Of a stretch of DNA of 29,873 nt, positions 21,348-29,873 are shown in pieces. The notes under the pieces are model-generated. The model was not told where the DNA came from. It searched no databases and was given only the letters and a program-made list of their open reading frames with translations. A program made the translations under genes and the position numbers. Source of the DNA: JAVBKP01 sp031553975 (GTDB lineage: Bacteria > Bacillota > Clostridia > Peptostreptococcales > Anaerovoracaceae); NCBI GenBank assembly GCA_031553975.1, contig JAVBKP010000135.1, forward strand, positions 1 to 29,873, given 5' to 3'. Positions within the stretch are counted from its first letter, which is position 1; each line of letters starts with the position of its first letter.

Positions 21348-23234
21348 ATGGGAAAATCAATTCAGGATATGGCTTCGATCAGGCAAGCCACCCGCAAAAA
21401 ACTTGCTGTTAGAGCAGATAGAAAGCCAGACTCTGGCGAACAATACAAGAGACATGTCATGGTTTGCGGAGGAACAGGCTGTACATCTTCAGGCTCACAG
21501 AAGCTAATCGATGGGCTAAGAGCAGGTCTAGCAGAAAACAAACTAGACAGCGAAGTTCAAATCATAAAAACAGGTTGTTTCGGACTCTGTGCAGAAGGAC
21601 CTATCGTCGTTGTGTATCCAGAGAACGTGATGTACACTAGAGTAGAAGAAAAAGATATAAACGAAATCGTGAACTCACACTTGGTGAAAGGCGAGATTGT
21701 AGAAAGATTAAAACTTTCATACCTACAATCAGGTGAGTATGCTGGAAAATCACATGAGGAAGTTCCATTCTTCTCAAAACAAAAGAGAATTGCTCTTAAA
21801 AACTGCGGGTTCGTTGACCCAGAAAATATTGACGAGTACATAGGTCTAGGTGGATATGAAGCCTTAGAAAAATCGCTATCAGAATTATCCCCAGGAGAGG
21901 TAATCTCTGTTATTAAAAAATCAGAGTTAAGGGGTCGTGGAGGCGGCGGGTTCCCAACTGGTAAAAAATGGGAATTTGCAGCAGCCCAACAAACTGACCA
22001 GAAATATGTTTGTTGTAACGCCGACGAAGGAGATCCAGGTGCGTTCATGGATCGTAGTGTACTAGAAGGAGACCCACATTCTATTATCGAAGCAATGGCT
22101 ATTGCAGGATATGCAGTAGGGGCTGATCAAGGATATGTATACGTACGTGCAGAATATCCAATCGCTGTCAAAAGACTTCAGATTGCCATTGACCAAGCGA
22201 GAGAATATGGCTTGCTTGGAAAAAATATACTAGGCAAAGGCTTTGACTTCCAGTTAGATATTAGACTAGGCGCAGGTGCGTTTGTTTGTGGAGAAGAGAC
22301 AGCCCTAATCAACTCAATTCACGGACAACGTGGCGAGCCATGGCCAAAACCACCATTCCCAGCCATCAGCGGGTTATGGGAAAAACCAACTGTACTTAAC
22401 AACGTAGAGACATATGCATTGATTCCACAAATCATTACAAAAGGACCAGAGTGGTTTACAGGCATTGGTACGGAAAAAAGCAGAGGAACTAAAGTATTTG
22501 CTATCGGTGGTAAGATCAACAATACTGGTCTAGCTGAGATTCCAATGGGAACTACGCTTAGAGAAGTAATATACGATATCGGCGGAGGTATTCCTAACGG
22601 TAAGCAATTCAAAGCAGCACAAACAGGCGGTCCTTCAGGTGGATGCCTAACAGCAGAACATCTAGATATTGCCATTGACTACGATACACTCATATCCCTT
22701 GGTTCAATGATGGGATCAGGCGGACTTATCGTAATGGACGAAGATGCCTGTATGGTTGACATTGCAAAATTCTTCTTGGAGTTCACAGTAGATGAATCTT
22801 GCGGAAAATGCCCACCATGCCGTGTAGGTATTAAGAGAATGCTGGAAATCCTAGAACGCATTACAGAAGGTAAAGGAAAACTAGAGGACCTTGAAAAACT
22901 CGAAGTTCTAGCTAGGAATATCAAGAACTCTGCACTGTGCGGACTAGGTCAAACAGCACCTAACCCGGTGCTTAGCACATTGAAACATTTTAAAGATGAA
23001 TATATGGCTCACGTAGTAGACAAAAAATGTCCAGCAGGCGTATGTAAGTCAATGGTTAGATACCAAATCGACAAAGAGACTTGTAAAGGCTGCGGTATTT
23101 GTGCTAAAGTTTGTCCAGCTCATGCAATTAGTGGCGATAAGAAAGAAGTACACGTAGTAGATCAAGACAAGTGCCTAAAATGCGGCGCATGTCTAGAGAA
23201 GTGTCCATTCAAGTCCATCCTTAAGAGCAGATAG
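21348..23234 (+). CDS. hydB: [FeFe] hydrogenase beta subunit (NuoF-like, FMN and NADH binding)
   Basis: This 628-residue subunit has an N-terminal thioredoxin-like 2Fe-2S domain (M-V-C-G-G-T-G-C-T and C-F-G-L-C), a NuoF core with FMN/NADH motifs (G-R-G-G-G-G-F-P-T-G-K-K and G-A-G-A-F-V-C-G-E-E-T-A-L), a 4Fe-4S site C-G-K-C-P-P-C-R (Cys485, 488, 491) and a C-terminal pair of 4Fe-4S ferredoxin motifs (C-K-G-C-G-I-C and C-L-K-C-G-A-C). It would oxidise NADH and, in bifurcating complexes, couple this with reduced ferredoxin. ATG 21348 is nine bases from AGGTGG; TTG 21342 is too close. Confidence 0.95.
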   Translation: MGKSIQDMASIRQATRKKLAVRADRKPDSGEQYKRHVMVCGGTGCTSSGSQKLIDGLRAGLAENKLDSEVQIIKTGCFGLCAEGPIVVVYPENVMYTRVEEKDINEIVNSHLVKGEIVERLKLSYLQSGEYAGKSHEEVPFFSKQKRIALKNCGFVDPENIDEYIGLGGYEALEKSLSELSPGEVISVIKKSELRGRGGGGFPTGKKWEFAAAQQTDQKYVCCNADEGDPGAFMDRSVLEGDPHSIIEAMAIAGYAVGADQGYVYVRAEYPIAVKRLQIAIDQAREYGLLGKNILGKGFDFQLDIRLGAGAFVCGEETALINSIHGQRGEPWPKPPFPAISGLWEKPTVLNNVETYALIPQIITKGPEWFTGIGTEKSRGTKVFAIGGKINNTGLAEIPMGTTLREVIYDIGGGIPNGKQFKAAQTGGPSGGCLTAEHLDIAIDYDTLISLGSMMGSGGLIVMDEDACMVDIAKFFLEFTVDESCGKCPPCRVGIKRMLEILERITEGKGKLEDLEKLEVLARNIKNSALCGLGQTAPNPVLSTLKHFKDEYMAHVVDKKCPAGVCKSMVRYQIDKETCKGCGICAKVCPAHAISGDKKEVHVVDQDKCLKCGACLEKCPFKSILKSR

Positions 23235-23259
23235 TGTAAGAAGAGATAGGAGAGAATAG

Positions 23260-24999
23260 ATGAACAAGGTTACCCTAAAGATTAACGGGAAGAGCGTGTC
23301 TGTTCCCGAGAACTATACAGTTCTAGAAGCAGCGAAGGAAATCAATATCAGCATACCGACTCTATGCTACCTTAAAGATCTCAACGAACAAGGCTGTTGC
23401 CGTATGTGCGTAGTAGAAGTAAAAGGTGCTAGGGCATTGCAAGCTGCTTGCGTATACCCTGTATCAGAAGGGCTAGAAATCAACACACAAAGCCCTGTGG
23501 TACAAGAATCAAGAAAAGTGACACTAGAGCTATTATTATCTAACCACGCCAAAAAATGCCTGACATGCGTGCGTAATACTAGCGCTTGTGAGTTGCAAAC
23601 CCTAGCACATCAGTTAAAAATATCAGACATACGATTTGAGGGGGAAATATCAGGTCAGCCATTAGAGTTAATTGGTGAGATTGTACAAAGAGACCCATCA
23701 AAATGCGTACTTTGCAGACGTTGTGTAAGCGTATGCAAAAACGTCCAAACAGTAGGCGTAATAGAAACAGTAGGAAGAGGCTTCAAATCCGACATCGGAA
23801 CAGCTTTTGATCTACCACTGAGTCAAACACCATGTGTTAACTGTGGGCAGTGCGTAACAGTATGTCCGACGGGAGCCCTTACTATAATAGACGAAACCGC
23901 CAAAATTTTTGCAGCTATCGCAGACCCAGACAAACACGTAGTAGTACAAACAGCACCAGCTGTAAGAGCAGCACTAGGTGAAGAGTTTGGCATGCCAATC
24001 GGCACATCAGTGACAGGCAAAATGGTAACAGCATTAAAAATGCTAGGTTTTGATAGGGTATTTGATACCAATACAGCAGCAGACCTTACCATCATGGAAG
24101 AAGGAACAGAACTAATAGGCAGGATTAAAAACGGAGGAAAACTTCCACTCATCACATCTTGCTCACCAGGCTGGATTAAGTTCTGCGAGCATAATTTCCC
24201 AGATTTATTAGACAACCTATCAACGTGCAAATCACCACATATGATGTTTGGTGCCGTTATTAAATCATACTATGCAGAAAAGATGAACATCGATCCATCT
24301 AAGATTGTGGTAGTATCTATTATGCCTTGCACAGCTAAGAAGTTTGAAGTAGGCAGACCAGAGATGAATGCAACAGGCTTCCCAGATGTTGACTATTCAC
24401 TTACTACAAGAGGCCTAGCGAGAATGTTACGACTAGAAGGTATAGAGTTCAACAAATTAGATGACTCAACATTTGACGATCCGTTTGGTGGTGCATCAGG
24501 TGCAGGACTTATCTTCGGAGCAACAGGTGGTGTTATGGAAGCAGCACTTCGTACAGTAGCAGATATCCTAGGTGAGAGTCCATCGGACAAACTTGATTAT
24601 GACGAAGTAAGAGGCGTAGAAGGCATCAAAGAAGTGAGTCTAAAATTAGGCGATCTAACAGTGAAAGCCGCCGTAGCCCACGGACTAGGCAATGCTCGTA
24701 AGCTAGCAGAAAGAATCCAAGCTGGCGAAGAGTTCCACTTTGTGGAAATCATGGGTTGCCCAGGCGGATGCGTTACTGGCGGAGGCCAGCCAATTCAAAC
24801 ATCACAAGTGCGTAACAGCATGGATCTAAAAGCCGAGAGAGCAAAAGCAATCTACAATGAAGATCGAAAAATGCATTTACGTAAATCACATAAGAACCAA
24901 TCTATTAAACGTTTGTATGACGAGTACCTAGGCGAGCCTAACGGCCACAAAGCCCACCAACTACTACATACACACTACGAGAAGAGAAATAACTACTAA
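23260..24999 (+). CDS. hydA: [FeFe] hydrogenase alpha (catalytic) subunit
   Basis: The 579-residue subunit carries an N-terminal 2Fe-2S domain (Cys36, 47, 50, 64), a His-Cys3 4Fe-4S site (His96, Cys100, 103, 110), two further 4Fe-4S clusters (C-V-L-C-R-R-C and C-V-N-C-G-Q-C) and the H-cluster domain. The four H-cluster cysteines are Cys301 in T-S-C-S-P-G-W, Cys357 in M-P-C-T-A-K-K, and Cys500 and Cys504 in M-G-C-P-G-G-C. The small-subunit C-terminal region follows (H-L-R-K-S-H). It evolves or oxidises H2. With HydB and HydC it forms the trimeric type that is electron-bifurcating in Thermotoga and Acetobacterium. No maturases (HydE, F, G) are in the window. Confidence 0.97.
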   Translation: MNKVTLKINGKSVSVPENYTVLEAAKEINISIPTLCYLKDLNEQGCCRMCVVEVKGARALQAACVYPVSEGLEINTQSPVVQESRKVTLELLLSNHAKKCLTCVRNTSACELQTLAHQLKISDIRFEGEISGQPLELIGEIVQRDPSKCVLCRRCVSVCKNVQTVGVIETVGRGFKSDIGTAFDLPLSQTPCVNCGQCVTVCPTGALTIIDETAKIFAAIADPDKHVVVQTAPAVRAALGEEFGMPIGTSVTGKMVTALKMLGFDRVFDTNTAADLTIMEEGTELIGRIKNGGKLPLITSCSPGWIKFCEHNFPDLLDNLSTCKSPHMMFGAVIKSYYAEKMNIDPSKIVVVSIMPCTAKKFEVGRPEMNATGFPDVDYSLTTRGLARMLRLEGIEFNKLDDSTFDDPFGGASGAGLIFGATGGVMEAALRTVADILGESPSDKLDYDEVRGVEGIKEVSLKLGDLTVKAAVAHGLGNARKLAERIQAGEEFHFVEIMGCPGGCVTGGGQPIQTSQVRNSMDLKAERAKAIYNEDRKMHLRKSHKNQSIKRLYDEYLGEPNGHKAHQLLHTHYEKRNNY

Positions 25000-25012
25000 T
25001 ACTTTTCAAGTG

Positions 25013-25046
25013 AAGCCGCTTTGTCGAATTGATAAAGCGGCTTTTT
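25013..25046 (+). terminator. Intrinsic terminator of the hydrogenase operon
   Basis: AAGCCGCTTT (25013-25022) pairs perfectly with AAAGCGGCTT (25034-25043), followed by TTT. Confidence 0.92.
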
Positions 25047-25123
25047 ATACGAAAATTCAATCGAGGACGGTTCTAAATGACAAATTGCAGGACTATCTAG
25101 AATATTTGAAGAAATAGGACCTA

Positions 25124-25153
25124 TTGTAAATCAGGAGTATTACATGGTAAAAT
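25124..25153 (+). promoter_or_regulatory. Putative promoter of the lipoprotein-UPF0303-GH1 group
   Basis: TTGTAA (25124-25129) and TAAAAT (25148-25153) are 18 bp apart; TGG before the -10 gives an extended -10. It is 60 bp before the lipoprotein start codon. Confidence 0.45.
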
Positions 25154-25213
25154 AGCCATATAGTATAACCTAGAACGGACCAAATGTGATGCAACCACAA
25201 ACAGGAGGTTTTT

Positions 25214-26641
25214 ATGAGAAAAAAATCCCAGATAAAGAAAAATTTTGCATTAACGTGGGCAATAATTTTCCTTACAGCCATGACGGTCAGTCTTACTGCC
25301 TGCAAAGCCACCGAAACGCCAGCAACAGATCCTAGCGGACCCAATGAAAAACAGACCACCACCAGTGAAGAACATAGCATTTACTACGTACAGCCCGACG
25401 GACTATACGCCAACAATCTTAAAACAGGGCAAAAAGTGTTAGTCCACGCCAGTGATAAGATTTCATCTAGGAACAATCCACTGTTACCATCACCGACAGG
25501 AGAATACATCGCTTATGAAGACGGTGGAGAGTTGAAAATCAGCAAGGTGGACTTTGCTAAACCGGACCAGGAACCGACCACCATTTTGACATGGTATGAC
25601 TCTACGGCGGGCGGTGTACCAGAAAAGCAGATGAGTTATGCTTGGTTAGACGATGAGACCATTATGGCAACAGCAGAGCTTCAGATGGCAGTTCACAAAA
25701 TGGGCGTTTACAATATGAAAAAACAAAACAGCTTTGGGATTATAGATATTCCCACATATAACAATCTAACCATGTCTTCCAATGGCATGTTATATGCCGA
25801 GACAGAGGGCATAGGGTATGGACCAGTTGTATCCGCAGAGGACCGTTCCACTAGTATCGTTGGATTTAATGTAGAAGATTTAGATTTTGACGGATTGCTC
25901 CAAGAGAAAAAAATTATATTTCAAGGCGTACCAATATCAGAAAACGACATGGGTACAGATTATACCATAGCTGGTGTATCCCCTGACGGCACTAAGCTTT
26001 TGGCATGGAGCCATCCAAGGTCTGCATCCATTACAACAGATGGCGCAAGATTGGTGGCATACGATTTAGCCATAGACAAGGAAATCTTGCTGGACGAGGA
26101 GCTCATGCTCACATACAAGGACAACGTGTCATTTAATCCTCAGATCAGCAACCAAGTTGTGCTAAATATGGGAACAGATAGAAATGTAGGGACCAACAAA
26201 TATCTAAAAGTGTTAGATCTTCAAAGTGACATTTTTAAAGGCGTGCTTGCAGAGTCTTTCCAAGAGGGCGCAGTGACTGCCTATCCAAGCTTCTCAAAAG
26301 ATGGCACACAGCTTGCCTATTCCTATGCTATGGAAACAGAATGGGGCACTGACTTCGCAATGCCAGGGTACGGCATCAACAAACGCAATATGACTTCTGG
26401 AGACATTGATAGTATCACAGAACCAGGGACTATAGATCAGTACGACTTTGCACCAATTTTTGTAGACAATGACCAAAAAATAATTTTTAGCAGATGGAAT
26501 GGCAAGGACACATTATCACTGACGATGACAGATGCGATGGAGCCTAAACAGACGCAGGATTTAGATATTCATATTCCATTCAGCCTAGATGATACATATT
26601 ATGGACATCTAGATACACAACGTTTTTATGTGATAAAATAA
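25214..26641 (+). CDS. Lipoprotein with a beta-propeller-like (TolB/WD40-type) domain
   Basis: The 475-residue protein has a long basic N-terminus, a hydrophobic signal and lipobox S-L-T-A-C (Cys30), so it is probably anchored on the outer face. The mature part holds repeated beta-propeller blade features: S-P-T-G-E-Y-I-A-Y, S-P-D-G-T-K-L-L-A-W, S-K-D-G-T-Q-L-A-Y and V-D-N-D-Q-K-I-I-F-S-R, the PD40-type pattern of TolB-like proteins. No catalytic motif is seen. The role is unknown; such proteins often bind peptides, polysaccharides or cell-wall partners. GGAGG precedes the ATG. It is 24 bp from the next gene. Confidence 0.75.
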   Translation: MRKKSQIKKNFALTWAIIFLTAMTVSLTACKATETPATDPSGPNEKQTTTSEEHSIYYVQPDGLYANNLKTGQKVLVHASDKISSRNNPLLPSPTGEYIAYEDGGELKISKVDFAKPDQEPTTILTWYDSTAGGVPEKQMSYAWLDDETIMATAELQMAVHKMGVYNMKKQNSFGIIDIPTYNNLTMSSNGMLYAETEGIGYGPVVSAEDRSTSIVGFNVEDLDFDGLLQEKKIIFQGVPISENDMGTDYTIAGVSPDGTKLLAWSHPRSASITTDGARLVAYDLAIDKEILLDEELMLTYKDNVSFNPQISNQVVLNMGTDRNVGTNKYLKVLDLQSDIFKGVLAESFQEGAVTAYPSFSKDGTQLAYSYAMETEWGTDFAMPGYGINKRNMTSGDIDSITEPGTIDQYDFAPIFVDNDQKIIFSRWNGKDTLSLTMTDAMEPKQTQDLDIHIPFSLDDTYYGHLDTQRFYVIK

Positions 26642-26665
26642 TAGAAAAATACGAGGAGGTATGGC

Positions 26666-27124
26666 ATGTACACCATAGAAGATTTAAGAACGCATGAACG
26701 TGAATTACAATTCACAAAATTTACCAATGAGATGGCATTAGAAATTGGTCTGATGTTAGTGGAGGAAGGCAGAGAACGTGGCGGCGGGATTACCATAGAT
26801 ATCGCTCGCAACGGGCACCAGTTATTTCACTACGCTTTTGAAGGCACTACAGCAGACAATGATGTATGGGTGCAGAGGAAGATTCGGGTAGTGAATAGAT
26901 TTAGCAAGGCCTCATACCATGTAGGGGAAGAGCTAAGACAGATGGGTAAGACCATAAAGGAAAAATTCTTGCTAGAGGAATCTGAATATGCGCCACACGG
27001 CGGTTCTTTCCCAATCATCATAAAAGATGTTGGTGTGGTAGGCACAATTACAGTGTCAGGATTGCCACAAATCGAAGATCACAAACTTGTGACAGATGTA
27101 ATTAAGACCTATTTAAATAAATAA
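26666..27124 (+). CDS. UPF0303 / HbpS-like (heme-degrading domain) protein
   Basis: This 152-residue cytoplasmic protein belongs to the UPF0303 group of the GlcG/HbpS fold. The motifs are E-L-Q-F-T-K-F-T-N-E-M-A, I-D-I-A-R-N-G-H-Q-L-F-H-Y-A-F-E-G-T, D-N-D-V-W-V-Q-R-K and G-G-S-F-P-I-I-I-K-D-V-G-V-V-G-T-I-T-V-S-G-L-P. The family name heme-degrading comes from HbpS; heme use by this protein is not proven. The gene sits 15 bp before the GH1 glycosidase gene, a pairing that suggests a role in carbohydrate metabolism, as for GlcG. GAGGAGG precedes the ATG. Confidence 0.83.
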   Translation: MYTIEDLRTHERELQFTKFTNEMALEIGLMLVEEGRERGGGITIDIARNGHQLFHYAFEGTTADNDVWVQRKIRVVNRFSKASYHVGEELRQMGKTIKEKFLLEESEYAPHGGSFPIIIKDVGVVGTITVSGLPQIEDHKLVTDVIKTYLNK

Positions 27125-27139
27125 ACCAAGGAGGACAAC

Positions 27140-28552
27140 ATGGCATTTGGAAAGGATTTTTTGTGGGGAAGTGCTAGTGCTGCCTATCAAATTGAAGGGG
27201 CGGCTTTAGAAGAGGGAAAAGAGTCCTCTATTTGGGATGTCTATTCCCATGAATCAGGCAATACATTTGGAGATACCAATGGGGATGTAGCCATAGACTT
27301 TTACCACAAATACGAAGAAGATATCAAACTAATGGCAGAAATGGGGCTAAAGGCCTACCGTTTTTCCGTGTCATGGCCAAGGCTATTGCCAAAAGGAAGA
27401 GGCCAAGTTAATCCAAAAGGCGTGGCGTTTTATCATGACGTGATAGACACATTGATAAAATACGACATCGAGCCAATCTTAACACTGTATCACTGGGATT
27501 TGCCACAAACCTTGCAAGACGAATACGCAGGTTGGGAAAGCCGAAAAGTAATAGACGATTTTGTTGAATATGCCAGACTTATATTTGAAGAGTATGGAAA
27601 AAAAGTAAAATATTTCGTGACGCTCAATGAGCAGAATATTTTCACATCATTAGGATACCTCTTAAAAGTCCACCCACCCAAGAAAAGCAACCTCAATACA
27701 TTCTATAATGTAAACCACATTGCTAACCTTGCCAACGCCGCCACCATTGACCTATACAAACAAATGAACCTAGGAGGTATGATTGGGCCAAGCTTCGCCT
27801 ATGGACCATGCTATGCCAAAAGCTGTTCTCCTGAAGATGTTATGGCAACAGAAGACGCCCTAGAGCTAAACAACCACTTATGGTTAGATGTGTATCTACG
27901 CGGGGGCTATTCAAAACTCCAACTAAAAATTTTACACAAAATCGGCGTAAACCTAGATATGCAAAACGGAGATGAAGAGCTGCTCAAAAAAGGCATACCA
28001 GATTTTATTGGCGTAAACTATTATCAGACAGCAACTTTTGCAAAGGTTGCAGAGGCCTCAGAAAAACTAAAAGACAGTGGAAACACCGTGCAAGGCGAGA
28101 AATTAAAAACAGCAGTGGACGACCTCTTTGTGCAAGTGAACAATCCTTTTGTAAAACACACGGATTGGAATTGGGCCATAGACCCTGCTGGGCTTAACGT
28201 AGCCTTGCGCCGCATAGCATCCAGATACCAAGTTCCTATTTTAATTACCGAAAATGGGCTAGGAGCCTTTGACGAACTAGAAGACAGCAAGGTGCATGAC
28301 CCATACAGAATCGAATACCTAAAGGCGCACATCCAAGAGATAGACAATGCCATAGAGGCAGGTGTGGATGTTTTAGGATATTGCACATGGTCATTCCAAG
28401 ATTTGTTTAGTTGGCTCAACGGCTATCGAAAGAGATATGGATTTGTGTACGTTGACAGGGATGAAAAGAGCGAAAAAGAATTAAAACGCTACAAGAAAGA
28501 TAGCTTTCACTGGTATAAACAAGTAATCGAAAGCAATGGCAAAGATTTATAG
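27140..28552 (+). CDS. Family GH1 glycosidase (beta-glucosidase or 6-phospho-beta-glucosidase)
   Basis: The 470-residue enzyme is a GH1 (beta/alpha)8 barrel: F-L-W-G-S-A-S-A-A-Y-Q-I-E-G near the start, acid/base Glu164 in T-L-N-E-Q-N, and nucleophile Glu371 in I-T-E-N-G-L-G. Length is normal. The C-terminal S-W-L-N-G-Y-R-K-R-Y-G-F-V-Y and the closing S-F-H-W-Y-K resemble phospho-beta-glucosidases, whose S-x-K-x-Y pocket binds a 6-phosphate. It is one residue shorter between Ser and Lys than classical BglA, so phosphate specificity is uncertain. No PTS transporter is present in the window. The N-E-Q after the acid/base residue departs from the common N-E-P but keeps the Glu. AAGGAGG precedes the ATG. 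Confidence 0.93.
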   Translation: MAFGKDFLWGSASAAYQIEGAALEEGKESSIWDVYSHESGNTFGDTNGDVAIDFYHKYEEDIKLMAEMGLKAYRFSVSWPRLLPKGRGQVNPKGVAFYHDVIDTLIKYDIEPILTLYHWDLPQTLQDEYAGWESRKVIDDFVEYARLIFEEYGKKVKYFVTLNEQNIFTSLGYLLKVHPPKKSNLNTFYNVNHIANLANAATIDLYKQMNLGGMIGPSFAYGPCYAKSCSPEDVMATEDALELNNHLWLDVYLRGGYSKLQLKILHKIGVNLDMQNGDEELLKKGIPDFIGVNYYQTATFAKVAEASEKLKDSGNTVQGEKLKTAVDDLFVQVNNPFVKHTDWNWAIDPAGLNVALRRIASRYQVPILITENGLGAFDELEDSKVHDPYRIEYLKAHIQEIDNAIEAGVDVLGYCTWSFQDLFSWLNGYRKRYGFVYVDRDEKSEKELKRYKKDSFHWYKQVIESNGKDL

Positions 28553-28566
28553 ACTTACATAAAAAA

Positions 28567-28612
28567 GGGGCTATATCACAATAAAATTAAAATTGTGATA
28601 TAGCCCCCTTAT
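28567..28612. terminator. Bidirectional intrinsic terminator between convergent genes
   Basis: GGGGCTATATCACAAT (28567-28582) pairs perfectly over 16 bp with ATTGTGATATAGCCCC (28592-28607). An A-run precedes it and a T-rich tract follows, so it can stop transcription from the GH1 gene and from the minus-strand transporter gene. Confidence 0.9.
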
Positions 28613-28624
28613 GCTTTTAGGGCA

Positions 28625-29563
28625 CTAACCTTGTATGAGAGCCACCACCAGAGCATACACAATAAAGCTTAGAGCAGTGTAGTACACCGTGATTTGACTG
28701 AAAAACTTCTTCTCTTCAGGATCTTGGGTCAATACCGGCAACATATAAGACGGTGGTAGCACCAAGAAAGTATAAAAGGCAATATCAAACATTGGATCGA
28801 GTCCAGTGAACGTCGCATGGATAATTTGCAAAGCGATTAAGCCAAACCCGCCTATACAAACCGCCCTCATCACTGTATAGGATATAGCCTTGCTAAGTTT
28901 CATCTTTTCAAAGACCATGGAATGTCCTACGATAAGTAAAATCAAGGGAGTACCTAAAGCGGCAAGAATATCCATGGCATTGAATATGGCCGAACCTATT
29001 AAAATACCGCTAGCCCAGTCATACAGACCAGTCACGTTGGCCAAAATACCAGCAAGTATAGAAATCATCACAGGGGATGAGAAAAAGTCCTTGATAGCAG
29101 CGCCTATATTAACAGAACCTTTTAGCTTGTATTGTACATATGGTATGCAGACAAACCAAGCAAAGAATTCATGCGCCAAACCAATAATCATAAACACTGA
29201 CAAATTTTCGATGCCCCAAATAGAGGTAAACAGTGCAATGCCAATCATACCAAATTCATAACCAGTGACAAACCAAGGTGTGAAGAAAGAGTGAAAAGTA
29301 GAAGGGATGAATTTTTTTAGTAATAACCCTACTATATAACACGCTGTACAAACAGCGAACATGATAACAAATAATAAAATGTATCTTGCTTCTAACTCTG
29401 CATGAGAGAAAGACAAGAATAAAATACTTGGTAATGCCAAGTTGATTAGCAGGTTCTTCACTTCTGCCATTACAGGAACCGATACAATGTTTTTCTTTCG
29501 CAGCAGCATTCCCAGCGTCAGCACGATGAATACAGGAAATATCTTTTCAAATAAAATTGCCAT
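28625..29563 (-). CDS. AEC-family (auxin efflux carrier) transporter
   Basis: The 312-residue protein has about ten membrane helices in two halves, as in the AEC family. It begins M-A-I-L-F-E-K-I-F-P-V-F-I-V-L-T-L-G and has the family-type motif N-L-L-I-N-L-A-L-P-S-I-L-F-L in helix 2. Members export or import organic anions such as malate or lactate; the substrate is not predictable. GGAG precedes the start on the minus strand. It is convergent with the GH1 gene. Confidence 0.88.
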   Translation of the reverse strand: MAILFEKIFPVFIVLTLGMLLRKKNIVSVPVMAEVKNLLINLALPSILFLSFSHAELEARYILLFVIMFAVCTACYIVGLLLKKFIPSTFHSFFTPWFVTGYEFGMIGIALFTSIWGIENLSVFMIIGLAHEFFAWFVCIPYVQYKLKGSVNIGAAIKDFFSSPVMISILAGILANVTGLYDWASGILIGSAIFNAMDILAALGTPLILLIVGHSMVFEKMKLSKAISYTVMRAVCIGGFGLIALQIIHATFTGLDPMFDIAFYTFLVLPPSYMLPVLTQDPEEKKFFSQITVYYTALSFIVYALVVALIQG

Positions 29564-29740
29564 GTTGTCTCCTTATATAATGTAAAAAATTATCTTTACC
29601 AATATACTACAAAGCGCAATTACTTTCAAATAATTCAGGCAAATTACTATTTATATTCACAAGGACAGCAAAAAATACCTACCTTTTTCAACGTTTAGAG
29701 GGGAATTAGAAAAATAATTTAAAAAATGACAAAATACCTG

Positions 29741-29769
29741 TTGACATAGGGTGATGCAGATGGTAATAT
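29741..29769 (+). promoter_or_regulatory. Strong promoter of a probable rRNA operon
   Basis: TTGACA (29741-29746), a 17-bp spacer and TAATAT (29764-29769), with TGG before the -10. A very A/T-rich block at 29708-29735 just upstream could serve as an UP element, as in rRNA promoters. The rest of the gene-free stretch 29564-29740 has no other clear feature apart from the ribosome-binding site and upstream region of the AEC gene. Confidence 0.7.
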
Positions 29770-29775
29770 ATAAAA

Positions 29776-29873
29776 GCTGACTCGTGCAAACAGACGCAAG
29801 TTTGAGAGCAAGGGGAAAGCACAGAACCTTGAAAACTACATAGTGCAGAAATTTAGTCAAAGAACGAAGAAGT
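29776..29873 (+). ncRNA. Probable rRNA operon leader (5' part only)
   Basis: The sequence includes GAACCTTGAAAACTACATAG (about 29823-29842), which strongly resembles the CTTTGAAAACT boxes in leaders and spacers of Firmicute rRNA operons. No ORF is present and the sequence runs to the window end, so a 16S rRNA gene is probably just beyond. A spacer of another rRNA-like operon is the alternative. Confidence 0.55.

Noticed and set aside
27620..27637. GH1 acid/base motif as evidence of an inactive enzyme
   Set aside because: The motif is N-E-Q rather than N-E-P, but the catalytic Glu164 and nucleophile Glu371 are both present.

Overview
The window is chromosomal DNA from a low-G+C, spore-forming anaerobic Firmicute, most likely a member of the Clostridia. 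The evidence is a cotJABC spore-coat operon, Shine-Dalgarno sequences of the AGGAGG type, consensus sigma-A promoters, an L-box (lysine) riboswitch and a three-subunit NAD-linked [FeFe] hydrogenase. I cannot name a genus. I saw no insertion sequence, phage gene, CRISPR array or tRNA.

Layout. (1) 1-712, minus strand: cotJA-cotJB-cotJC, with cotJC cut by the window edge. (2) 825-8502, plus strand: a copper-homeostasis locus with a membrane-anchored cupredoxin, histidine kinase, CopZ chaperone, CopA Cu(I) ATPase, an unrecognised lipoprotein, a CsoR repressor, an OmpR-type response regulator and an HMA-SafE-like membrane protein. It seems to have two layers of control. Eleven-bp direct repeats abut the -10 regions of the cupredoxin and copZ promoters in identical geometry, as expected for the response regulator. 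A separate palindrome covers the copA promoter, as expected for CsoR. (3) 8530-13196: a five-gene cassette of radical-SAM activase-like protein, DUF2997 protein, membrane protein with a ComEA-like helix-hairpin-helix, Ycf46-type AAA+ ATPase and DUF1257/Ycf35-like protein. This is the least understood part of the window. Two of its proteins share a C-terminal GRxVEF tail. (4) 13207-15962: a lysine riboswitch controlling an ABC importer (binding lipoprotein, permease, ATPase). (5) 16010-16842: a ZIP-family metal transporter. (6) 16865-20706: a compact operon of DHHW protein, MBOAT O-acyltransferase and PLP-dependent alanine/ornithine-type racemase, probably for modifying a surface polymer. (7) 20764-25046: HydC-HydB-HydA, a trimeric, probably electron-bifurcating [FeFe] hydrogenase. 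(8) 25124-28607: a beta-propeller-like lipoprotein, a UPF0303/HbpS-like protein and a GH1 glycosidase. (9) 28625-29563, minus strand: an AEC-family transporter. (10) 29741-29873: a strong promoter and a leader resembling those upstream of 16S rRNA genes, so an rRNA operon probably starts just beyond the window.

How the genes work together. In the copper locus, CopZ passes Cu(I) to CopA for export. The cupredoxin and the HMA-SafE protein probably bind or move copper at the membrane. The kinase/regulator pair and CsoR probably sense extracytoplasmic and cytoplasmic copper respectively. Lysine uptake is switched off by lysine through the riboswitch. HydABC disposes of reducing equivalents from NADH and ferredoxin as H2. 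In the Ycf46 cassette the gene order and tight spacing argue for one functional unit, but its substrate cannot be read from the sequence.
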